Under the pieces are notes generated by a model. That model searched no databases, had not been told where the DNA came from, and saw only the letters and a list, made by a program, of their open reading frames with translations. A stretch of DNA of 64,000 nucleotides. Source: Datnioides undecimradiatus (lineage: Eukaryota; Chordata; Actinopteri; Lobotiformes; Datnioididae). The translations under genes were made by a program, and so were the position numbers. Below are positions 21,715 to 33,305 of this stretch, one piece after another (position 1 is the first letter of the stretch; each line of letters starts with the position of its first letter). The stretch covers positions 434,001 to 498,000 of the forward strand of contig WARS01000037.1 in NCBI GenBank assembly GCA_008933995.1, written 5' to 3'.

Positions 21715-23787
21715 ATTTGAAAAAATGATGGGTATCTATGCCCTCCTGGGGCCAGTTAACCCTGATAATGCTGCAATGATGCTGCACAAAATTGCCCATT
21801 CCAAATAAGGAAAAAAGTGTACAGGTAGTGCATAAAATGTGAAAAAAATATTATAATCCTAAATCAGTATTTTTTTTTGTTAGCAATGCCCAACATGACT
21901 TGAGAAGGATGTGATAAAACCACAGATGATTATGACCCAATGTTCCTCTCAGATTTGCAGAGCTTTCAATGATCTTTCATCTCATTATATTAGTTTGGTT
22001 TGGTCCTGAACTTTGCTGTTTCGTGTCAGCCATAGAAACATTTGTCTGCTAGACGTTTAACTCAGCAACTGTCTTTTTACAACCTTGCCATATGAACTCA
22101 ATAAATCCCTCATTGCAGGTTGGAGTTGCACCATATCTGCTTGAAAGGTTTGCTCATATGTTACCCATTTATAAACATAAAAGGTAACAATATTTGAGTG
22201 TTGTGTTTTCAAAATATTGGTAGCTAATTCTTCGTCAGATTGACATTGTGAGTTCATTCCATTTAGTGCTCCACGGCGCGTGTATTCATTAGGCACAACA
22301 GTGATTAATCACAAGTGTCTTTTCAGCAAAGGCTTTTTGAAACAGTCATCTGTGTCATCAATGTAACTCATATTCTGTGTTAGGACTATGCGTGGGGTGT
22401 CAAACTCTTTGTTTTCTTGATTTGTAACTAATTATCATTTATTAGTGATTATTTAATTAATGATGAATTATAAAAAGCAATTGATAAAAATATTATTAAA
22501 CATAACTTCCATTCCTTTATTTATGCATGTAAGTGTTTGCCTTTGTTTATGGGAAACTTTCATCAGTGTAATCTAGAGGAGGTTCAAATTAGAGCTGCTT
22601 ATTTTGTAACTGGGACAGCAACATGGTGATTGAGCTACAGTTTTACATGTCTTTATATGATAAGATGTGATAAATTAGATCTTTAGACATATTAGATCAT
22701 CATGGATAATTAGATCCATTTTTGTTCTAAAAAAGGTAAATTTCAATATGATGTTTGGTATCAAAAAAGAAAAGCTATCACATTTATAACCACAATCTGC
22801 ATCATAATGAGCTTCAAATGTGTTTGATTGTTGTGTGATTTATGGGGGGGGGTTTTGTTACTCAAAGTGAAAATTCAGGTTTTTGAACTTACAGACATTT
22901 TAAACTGTAGCCTGTTTTCCTAAAATGCCATTAAGTGCAACCTGGAAGGGCAAAGACATGTTGTGATTTGATTAACATTGCACTCCCTGTTCTCTCTGTT
23001 AACAGAGAAATTTATTAGTGATATGTCTCACACACTGTGCTCTGTAAGTGAGGACAATATGTTGGGTGTCATAGTGTTACTTCATGAACTGAAACATGAG
23101 CTGACGTGGTTTAAAAAAAAGTATCAAGGGCATCCATGAGACATATTCTGTCTCGTCTATGCCAAACTTCTTCTGTAACGGACAGAGAGGTGGAAATGTG
23201 CCCTGTTGTTCTGTGTTCAGATAATAAAAACAATGGAGCAGTGTACCAGAGGTCACATGTTTATGGTTGGACTTCTTCATATTACATCTTTATGTTGAGA
23301 TGTTTTCACTCTACTATTGCAAGAAAACACTCACATAAAATGCTACAGACTTAACATTACTGTGTGTTTTCATTTGTCAATGATCCAGTTAAAGATGCAC
23401 ACCATTAATAAAATATTGGTTCCAAAAAAAGGCTTGAAGATGTAAGCATAAATTTGCAAATCCTCTGTGTTACATATTTGTTAATAGATAATAATGACTG
23501 GATTATGACTGGAACAAAAAAAAGTCTACACTGATGTTAATAATTGAATAACAAGATATTCAAATCCTGTTTAAACACTCAATTCCTGTCTCAGGTTAAA
23601 AGTAACCCTTTCAGGCTAATTTGACATTTTTGGAATACACTGTTTGAACTACTGAATAAAATTTTGATATGTAGGCCTGTGGATTTACAGCCCACCATGG
23701 TTAAATAATGATCTCGGGTCACTTTCATATTCAGGAATCACATGTCATATACCCACACAGAGAAATGCTTTGCTGTCTTTGTTTGCT
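21715..23787. other. 3'UTR and intergenic stretch between convergent genes
   Basis: This is the likely 3'UTR of the BTB-ZF gene followed by the 3'UTR of the minus-strand MS4A-like gene. Possible plus-strand AATAAA signals are at 22100-22105 and 23407-23412. No other gene was seen. Confidence 0.45.
22100..22105 (+). promoter_or_regulatory. Possible polyadenylation signal of the BTB-ZF gene
   Basis: AATAAA, 386 bases after the stop codon. It is the first canonical signal downstream. Alternatives exist further on, for example at 23407. Confidence 0.35.
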
Positions 23788-25611
23788 TCACATTTCTTCT
23801 CTTTGCTGAATGTTTTTCACTTCCTCTTGTACTTGTAATTCAACTGGCGTTTCAGTTGCTGTGGTGGTCATCACTATAATAGCCTAAAAAGAAGAAAAAG
23901 AAGTCAAGTTGGCACTGCTTAAGCTTAGCAAATGTTATGCATGCACCGTTTCTGTGTCTTTTCACCTGACTCTTGGAGGAACGCAGGGCAGCCCCGGCCA
24001 AAGTTGTCATTACAATGAAAATAATTGTACCACATATACTGTGAGACAGCCAGACCACTTCTATAGACAATACCATGACCTGGACAAACACAAGTACACA
24101 CACATAAGTCAAAAACACGGGAGAAACACATGAAGAAATGCAAAACAATCAGCACTTTTAATAAAGCAATTAATTGAGATGTGATGCCACATAGGGATTC
24201 CAATTTGGTTGTATTTAACTGAGTGAAGAGAGGAAGTAAAGCAAGTTTTTATTGTAGTAAGAAGAAGCTGAACTTGACAGCACTGTTAATGTGTCTTTTC
24301 TAAACACCAGCTCTTTTATATGCTGGGAAAATCTTGGAGCCCATCAATAAATTTAAGTGTATAACACATATTGCGTAATGTTTGTCAGTCTTCTAGAGGC
24401 ACTAGTTCTAAAAAGCTGACTACTTTTCACCTGGTACCAACATTTTATAGCAAGCCAAGATACACAAGCTGCGCGTTGCTTGTGAGATTTTTCACTGTCA
24501 TTAAAGGAAGCTTCATTCAATAACTACATCTATTGGCTAAATGTTGCTTGAGATTTGTGATCAATATTAAAATGGGCACCATAATTAGAAAAAACAACAA
24601 ATATTAATAAAAGTTAAATCACCTCATGTAACCATGGTCCTTCTTCAATCTCTGTGGTGTTTTCAGCAGTAACCTCATAGGGGTAGTACACAATGCTGGG
24701 CAGGCAGTACAGGATAAACCAAAGTACCCCCAGCAGGGTCACAATACTAAAAGCCAACGATATGGTTACCTGTCATATGTAGACACCAACAGACAGGTTA
24801 AGACCAAGTGATAAGGGTGCTTTTGTGTTTAAACATTTTAACAAATCAGAGAACTTCTTCGCAGTTGGACCATATACTGTCTGTAGCATGTTTTGACATC
24901 TGCTTAATAAACACGCATATAAAAAATATCTTTAAAACAGAAGTGAGCTTACAGTTTTCTTGGTCGGGTTGTGCTCTGTCACAATATATATGATCCCACT
25001 TATGCTGAACTATGACAGGAGGTGGAAAAAAGCAGTTTTATTATGTGTTCATATGTTTCAGGGTACCACAGTGCTGCATTAGGTTGTAATGTAACTTACT
25101 GCATTAAGTTACATTACAACTGGTGCTGGGGCCTTTCTAATGAAAATAATTAGTTAATAATTAAATTTCTTTCAGCCCTCAATTAAATCCTGTACAAATT
25201 TGATTTTTGGTGTTTTGATGAATAATGATCTTGTCATGTTACCAACCAGGATCCCCAGCCAAATGATAGGATGGATAACTGTCCGTATGTTATCAAGAGG
25301 CTTTGTCATTAAAGTGACACTGACAATGAAGAAAGATGAGCCCAAGACCAGCACGACGATCTACGAGAAAATCAAAGAAAACTTCAAGCATGAACTCCCC
25401 ACACCTGTTTTATTGTTAAATGATTACTGCAATACAGCACAGTTAATACTTATTAAATAGTAATTTGACTTTGTGTGTGTGTGTGGGTGCATCTCACGCC
25501 AGCAATCTTGGGTTGGCCCTTCATGAAGCGATGTAAAGGTTTGCTGCCTCCCACTGTACTGCCTTGAAGTCTTGCATTATTCCCACTTGCAGGGTACAGC
25601 TCAGCAGACAT
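23788..25611 (-). CDS. MS4A/CD20-like four-transmembrane protein
   Basis: Six coding exons, 5' to 3': 25498-25611, 25247-25360, 24953-25009, 24623-24769, 23966-24079, 23788-23883, together 642 nt or 213 residues plus stop; all are phase 0. The cytosolic N-terminus ends in the family motif FMKGQPKIAG directly before TM1 (about 39-58). TM2 is about 66-88, TM3 about 96-120 and TM4 about 150-178, followed by a short Glu-rich tail. The loop between TM3 and TM4 has an N-glycosylation sequon (ENTT). Four spans, the K-G-x-P-K motif and one exon per TM element fit the MS4A family, whose members modulate receptor signalling and ion flux at the plasma membrane. The ATG lies exactly at a splice acceptor, so an upstream non-coding exon is expected; a candidate ends at 26865. 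Which MS4A member it is cannot be told. Confidence 0.85.
25083..25120. repeat. Perfect inverted repeat, 16-bp arms, 6-nt loop
   Basis: Arms 25083-25098 and 25105-25120 are exact reverse complements (GTTGTAATGTAACTTA), with loop CTGCAT. It lies in intron 2 of the MS4A-like gene, about 75 bases upstream of the exon 3 acceptor. Confidence 0.9.
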
Positions 25612-26594
25612 CTAACAGGCAAGCAGACAAAGGACACAAACAGATTAAAAATGCATGTGCTTTGTCCATTTTTCACTAAAGGGAACCAAGTTAGATGTCA
25701 CTTTGATTTTACAGATCCTGATTGGTATGTTAATTCTTGTTTGATCAATGATCTGATCTGATCGGTCTGATTCTTGTTTTAGTAGAAGTCATATACATTG
25801 AACACAAAAGCATGTTGGTTTAGCAGAATTTTGCTGCAATGGGCAGTATTTTCTTCTATGATAATGAAGATCAAACATCTATCTGAGCCCCAGTCGGATG
25901 TTTGCTGTTTTATATTTGTTATTGATTGGTTTGGTCTGATTAGTTGTGTCTTTTTCTGGGAAATTGTGGCTGTAACTGGTTGCACGAAAAACACCATCCA
26001 CTGACTCTGAACTTTAAAACGTTGTTTCATGTAGACACACCTCTACTGTGGCAATAAAAATCACTTTGGTCCTGTGATCATTTTCAGTTTGATCCCAGGT
26101 GTATTTTTGAAAGCTTTAGCACACTTTATTTATAAAGGAAACATTAAAATGAGAATGAATGTGCAAGAAATCCAAAAATGTGCTGTTGATAAATCCAGTC
26201 AAATACAGGCAGTATAACCAATTACATCACACTGACTGTTTTATGTAATGCATTTTACTTTATAATGTAAACATCACATTTCTCACACATTCTTTAATCA
26301 ACCCTTTCATGCATGAATTATGAAAACTTCAGCCAGGATTGGAAAAAAAAGGAAAAAAAAATAAGTTAATTTTTTTGTTTGTCCACAACTAAAGAAATAT
26401 GCTGTTACAGTAAAGTGAACATATTTTGACATATTCTAACACGGTTCAACCTATACATATACAAGAAAATGGCTTTTGAATAGCTGTCCACTGGAGTGAC
26501 CACTATGCGTGAGATAACAACAGCTCCCGTTAAGCCCTGGCAGCAAGCTAATATTTTAACTTAAAAATACCATGGTGTGAAAACTTTTTGGCTT

Positions 26595-26596
<2 letters not shown>

Positions 26597-26630
<34 letters not shown>
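26597..26630. repeat. (TA)n microsatellite
   Basis: 17 perfect TA units. Confidence 0.95.
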
Positions 26631-26636
<6 letters not shown>

Positions 26637-26865
26637 AAAACAAAACAAAATGCCGATAAAAACTGAGTTTGAGCTTGTCCAACGACTCCGTTATGTGTAA
26701 ACAGATGTGGACAGAGCAACAGAGGCGAGGTCCAGAGTTTAGGACTTCGGTCTGTCTGTATGTTAGACATCGCAGAGAGTTCAGACAAATCCTGATGTTG
26801 ACAAGAAACGAAACTGATGACAATTTAATGATAAAATGCTAATTATTGACAAAACCCACTTTACC

Positions 26866-26960
26866 TGCGCTCCGCTGAAGCTGCAGAGATTTTAAAAAGT
26901 GTTGGTGCGAAGCCAAAAACGATTGCTTCGCACCAACACTTTTAAAAACTTTTTAACGAT
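26866..26960 (-). promoter_or_regulatory. Candidate non-coding first exon and promoter area of the MS4A-like gene
   Basis: On the minus strand the sequence reads GAGCGCAG then GTAAAG, a good splice donor after 26865, 1.25 kb upstream of the ATG exon. The exon's 5' limit cannot be seen. If the exon is real, it may contain the hairpin at 26895-26943. Confidence 0.4.
26895..26943. repeat. Perfect inverted repeat, 19-bp arms, 11-nt loop
   Basis: Arms 26895-26913 and 26925-26943 are exact reverse complements (AAAAGTGTTGGTGCGAAGC). The stem is GC-rich toward the loop, and the adjacent A/T-rich bases continue the symmetry imperfectly. Confidence 0.95.
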
Positions 26961-29900
26961 CGGCCTGTCGGCAAATTACATAACAATATGACGTATAATC
27001 TTTAAGCCAAGTGCCAAAAAACACTATTACGAACAAAACAGGCGTTGAAAACAAAAGGAGAAGCAGACCTTCGCAGTCCAACGTTCGTTGCTGTAGTTCG
27101 TTTGATCTAGTGACGACTTTCACATCTGGTACAGCGTGATGGGGGATTCATGAACGATCTGTTCATTTTGAACACAACCACAAGTGTGTGCTTATTTAAA
27201 ACCATGATTGAAAGCAGTCATTGGGATTACAAAGGATATACTAATGATTTTGGTGATATGAAATAAATTGTTAAACTATTAAGTTTTTGTGTTTTTTCTG
27301 TCTTTTCCCTTTCTATATAGATAGATAAATAAACCAAAAAAATATTTATCTTTGTTATTAATCATATTAATTATTAATCTTTATTATGAGCTATAAGTAT
27401 ACAGCTCATAGAGGTCCTTGTCAGGTACACACTTCAACACTGTAACACATGATTTTGTGGTGAAACAACAATTTTTTCTGTTATCTGGATGGAGCAGTTT
27501 CATTGAATTACAGATTGCTGTTTGAGTTCTGGTGTTAATCTTCTGCTGTCAATAAAACATTTCACACACAACCTAAAATTAGTTGTAATGTATCTGTAAC
27601 TAGTTAACCATGTGTTATATTATTTAGAATGCACATTATAAGAAGCATTGCTGATTACTGTGTTCATCTCCTAGTGGGATTGTGTTGTGTGTAAGATTTG
27701 GTCCTTTTGCTATATACACATTGTGTGATATAAACAAACTTGCCATACCTTGCCTTTTGTGAAAGAAGAGAACAAAGAACCAACAACCTGAGCAATTCTT
27801 ACTTTAACAGTCCAAAATGGTCAACTCCTAAAAGAGAATCAAACTTTCCTTACAGCTTTTTTTAGCTGTAGAAAAAAAACAGTGCAGTTTCCCCAAAACT
27901 GACACAGCTGTGTGCTTTTGTGTTGCTACATTATGAGCAATGGGAATGGATTGCAGGCAAGTGTGAGCATAAAGAGCTGAAGGGAATGAGCAGAGCTAAA
28001 AGAGGAGGGTTTCATTTAAAAGGCGGCTTGGTCATTAAATCAGGGACAGCTGCATGTTTGGTTTTTAAACAAAACAATATGGGAGAGACTTAAAGTTTTC
28101 TTTTCTCCTCCATATCTCATATTTCTCTTGTAAAAGCAGTAGTAAAAATGCATTCAAAATTGCAAATTCTGGTAAGTAAAAGTGCAGTCATTAACAACAA
28201 AATACATTTTAAGAAAAAGAAAGAAAACAAAAACTGCTTTGCTGGAGCCAAAATGAAGAATGACACAAAGTAACAATCACCTTTGAGTTTATTGAAAAAT
28301 GTGTTCATTGCACAGATTTATTCGAACTACATTGTTATCAATAGCTGGCACTGCACACTGCTCAGTAGACTCTTGCTTAGCCCCCAGACAGAACCATTAT
28401 GTGGGACAAAAGACTGGATCAATATCCATGTCAACACAGAGACAGACTGGATACATGGTCAAGACTTTTTAAAGAGCTTTCACAGAAAGTATTGGGTGAT
28501 AATCACCAAAAAGATGATTTATTTTTTTAAAAAATGGGAAGAGCATTAAGTTCAATAAAGAAATATCATCACCATTCACTTTCAACTTCCATATATCCCG
28601 CAAATAAAATCTTATAATGATGAGATAATTACAAAAAACTGTTGCGTTATGTTGAGGAAACTAGGGCTGAAGTTTGATATAATTATCTGATGAAATGACA
28701 GTGTGCGTCTTTGATATACTAATAACACTTAATTATGTCAAAACCTAAAACCGTCACAATGACAGTTTTATCTTATAATTGTGGAAAAATTATAGTATGA
28801 TTATTAGATATGAAAGCCAAATTATTTAATATCCTTATCCTTTTCCTTTTTTTAAAGGTAGTTACATCCTTGCAAAGCTCAAGTGATGTTACAGTCGTGT
28901 TAATATGCATCTTAACATTACAACAGCATGCATCGTTTGCGCCTTTCTATCACACAAATTAGGCTGGACTCCCCAAAAAGCATGTGAAGGGTAACTATTT
29001 TAGATCAGATTAAAGGTTCCTTCCTGATCAGTTTTCTTGTGGGCAAAATCAATCACAGTACAGCATAAAACAGATCTAGCCTATGCACATAGAGTATACA
29101 ACAGTATTACAGACTCGGTCACAATCAGTAAGAGGGCTTGTTCACAGTATTCTGGCATTTTGATTTCACTTTTTTCAATATAGGACACATTAAATTCAGA
29201 GTACAAATATCCTTGTTATATTCTAAAATCTGCTGAATTCCTTTAATTTTTTCATATTATTTAAAAACTGTAGGGCAGTAGAAACACTGTTTTCTTTTTC
29301 TTGAAGCTATCAGACCTTTCGAAATGAACAGAGGAGGTTTTATGTTTGTTGGTGATACTTTTCTGCATGAAATAGGTATTTTCAAACAACACATGATGCC
29401 TGTACAATATACCAGAGGCACCAAATATAACAAAACAATGTAGGAGCTGACATTACATCATGAAAGAGGCATTAAATCCACCTTTGTGCTTTCCCTAGTA
29501 TACCTTCATGTTGATCTATTGTTTCAGTGGTCTTGTGGTGAAACTGCCGCTTCTCAGTGCAACACGCAGCTAGTTTAAAAAGACATTTATAGTAAAGCAT
29601 AAAATGACTGCAAGTGTATTGAGCACCAGTTACGAAGTATTTACACAATACATCAGCCCTCAAAAAATGAGCAGAACTTTTTTCATTTAAAAAGTTGACT
29701 TCATTCGGTCATAAAAATGAAAAGTTATTTGTTATTTACAGTGGTTTTCCCTACTTTAAGTTATACATGTGGTAAAAAATAAACAGATGGGTATCTATCT
29801 CACAAACATCTGATAAAGAATGAAAATGTACAAATGACCAAAAAAAAAAAAAAAACAAAAAAACCCCCAAAACATAGTTAATGAGGAGAAAAACCTTACA

Positions 29901-31293
29901 GCCTCTGAATATACTGCATTTAATTCTCCATGACAGGACAGATTAGTGCCATACATGATCTGTGCAGTAACATTACACAACTGAAAATATACGACCGTAG
30001 TCCTATATGAGCTTATACAGTCATTGCATTGATGAGCATTAGTCGTTAGACTAACATACACTCTGAGTGATTTATATGCTACAATTCTAGCACATCACTG
30101 ATGTTAATTCATTTTCACATATAAAAACAGACAGAAGGAATACAGACGGAAGTTATTTGCATTGTCCTGCATTTATCTTGAGTATTATCATAGAACACTA
30201 GTCAGACAAAGCGCCAGAGCCACGTCTTTTACAGGCGCATTTCGCTCAACCTGCAAAGGAGTTTGATGCAGATGATGACTGGATACACTGTCTGTGCTAT
30301 TTTTGCATGTTCTGGATGGTTTCAATGTAACGTGATGTAATGTGACGTGGTGTTTCTGGTGCAATGTGCTGTGCTGTGTCTACTCCACCTGAGGTCTGAC
30401 AAGAATACTACAGCCATATACCTTTAACCAAAACTCCTAGTCTCTACTCACTATTTGGTAAATATACTGCATGTGATGGGTTAATTGAGCCATTATTCTT
30501 CCCTAAACAAGTTAAGATATAATTGATGCACCATAAGGCTGATTTGAAAAATTGAACCGCATATAAACACACATTTTAAGGTGAATTGTGGAGACCTGTT
30601 GCTGCTTCAACTGGCAGTTAATTACTTTAAGACAGGCAAGTCTAAAATACATTTTTTGTTAAAAATTGGTGATACCAGCAGGGACACTGAAGTCACTGTG
30701 GTGCAATTTGTTATATGTTTCGTGTCATCCACCATAAATATGAATAGAACAACATTTATTTATTGTTCTGCAGTTATGTGTTAAGTGTATGTATAAACAT
30801 ATATGTTTAGAGTGTCTCTGGTGAGTCACTGCACTTGGACTTGCAGTGCACTTGCAGCTTGTGATACATGAGCTGTTGGAATTCATAATTTCCTTTTCTT
30901 TTTTTCTGTATAAAATTTTTTTCTTCTTTTTAATGGACCCCTTTGTCTCCTTGTGTTCTCACTGCTGAATAATGACATGTATGTTATGCATGTTTGGTGT
31001 ATGTTGCTTATGTGGGAAATGAAAACACATTCATCTACTTTGATTCAGCAGACTTGGTAAGTAACATCTTTGAGCCTTATCAGGTATAGGTATGCCAGGG
31101 AAAACTTGAAGCTGATTCCCACACAAGTCTTAAATAAGTTTTTGATTCTAAAATAATCTGCATCTTCAGTCTTAATCAGGATGGTCGGCTTCATTATGAA
31201 TCACAGAACCACTGACCACAGTGTCGCATCTGGCTGTGATGTGGAGAAAAACTGGAACTCAGTATCCTCAGTGCTAGACTTCAAAGGGTTTCC
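26961..31293. other. Intergenic region and probable long lpin1 3'UTR
   Basis: No open frame with recognisable protein. The part right of about 28290 may be the lpin1 3'UTR; a minus-strand AATAAA lies at 28293-28288. LPIN1 transcripts in other vertebrates have long 3'UTRs. Left of it is AT-rich sequence without recognised features. Confidence 0.4.
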
Positions 31294-32487
31294 TCAGCTT
31301 GTCTCAAGTGGCTGTGTGTCTGCCTCTTCCTGGTTGGTACCATCAGGAAGTTGTTCGCCCCAGTAGTTGCACTGGTCAAATGTGTCAGAGCAGGGGAAGT
31401 CTCCCTCATCTTGAACCAGGACCGGGAAGACATGGTCGACCATCTCACACAGACGCCCAAAGCTGATCAGGAGACAAAGAGACACTCTAACATCTGTGTA
31501 CATATCTGTCCAGAGTCAGACTACATGGATAAAAATCAAGTGAAACAGCAAGTATATCTTACGAGGAGATGTTGGTTTTGGCATGTTCCTGTATCAGCTC
31601 TCCCTTGGGATTAACAGTGAATATCCTGTTCAGAGGAACACCCACCTCCTTATATGAGTATACATCCTGAAATAACACACACACACAAACCATCAGCATC
31701 ATCACCAAAACCAAGAAGTGTCAACACTATGACAATATTGCATTTTTCTTAAGAAACAAAACATTTCAGTTTAATGTCATCCTTCCCCTTTTTGCAGAAA
31801 ATGTGCAATACCCTCACTCACCGTGGCTCTGTTACCAAAAGCAGCGTAGAAAGGTTCAGTGTTTGGGTAGAAAAGATGCTTTATGTCTGTGAGACACTCA
31901 ATCTTAAATTTTTCCGGTTTCTTCTCGATCACCTCCCTGCGCAACATGAAATCAAACACGTTACACATGCACAAGGAAAGACGTCCAGTTTTAAGTATTC
32001 AGAACTTTTTTTTGCACTCATGTTAAAATCAAAATATTAACAATATTTGTATATATAAAGAGCAACATCCTATATTTAATATCTGTAACTGATTATCATT
32101 TTACATTGTAAGGAAGAAAATGTATCATCACTGATTGCTGAGTCTCTGAACTTGACTCTGTAGCCTTTGTACATGCTGTTCTTCTCTAACAATGTAAAGA
32201 AATGATTACATTGCTGTAGAACTGTTCCTGATAATAAAGATCATCAACTTAGCTAATGTTTACTACTATATTTTCAGTTTTGTTCTTAAGACTTCAGCTG
32301 CAGCATTTTAGGTGTGGTGTGTGTCTGACCTGTGCAAGGCAGAAAACAGGCTGCTGGGGCTAAGCAGCACCGGGCCCATTGGCAGCATGGTTCCCCTCTC
32401 ATTGACCCAGTGCAGGTAGCCTCGCGTCATGTCGGCCATACCAATGGCCCTTGCAGAGCAGTACATGAATTTGTATCCATTCCTGTG

Positions 32488-32541
<54 letters not shown>

Positions 32542-33244
32542 CTTGTACACTATATTTCAAATAAGACAGTGAATACTTAAATAACAGTGACCAGCTGACC
32601 AACACATATTTCACTTAAAGGAAAATAAAAATAAAATAAACAGTAATCCAAACAATGCTATGAGGTATATTTGTTTCATAAAAGCTAATTTAGACAGATT
32701 TCTCTGCACTCACTGGCTGACTTTGTGGTAGAGCTGTGCGATACCCTGGTGGGTCCAATCTTTACCCAGTGTGGGGAGGATGTGACCCAAGGTGTCTGAC
32801 CTACAGCATTACACAGAAGAGGGAAAACCACACAATCAATAAAAATATACTTCTTTATAATAAATATAGACAGAAAACCCCAAACCAGATCTGTGTAAAG
32901 GCTGACATCTACTGGTGGCAAGCTGAACCTGACTAGAGGCTTGTTTGTCATATCAGGTACATTTCACCTGTTGGCTAATGACAGTGACAGTGGCACATCT
33001 TGCTGCCCTTTACCTTGTTATGGTCCCATCTATATCAGAGATAACTATCTTGTCATCCCAGCTCCAAAGATATATTGTGCCATGGCAACGACAGGTGCCC
33101 TGATACTGAGTGGTCACGCTGAACACAACATCATTAGGGCCCTCCTTCAGCTGCAGGCTTGCCTGTAATCACAGACACAGTTTGAAAGAGGGGAGGTTAA
33201 AAAGCTTTCCTGTTTTGTATTCAATGTCATGCTTGTTATATATT

Positions 33245-33305
<61 letters not shown>

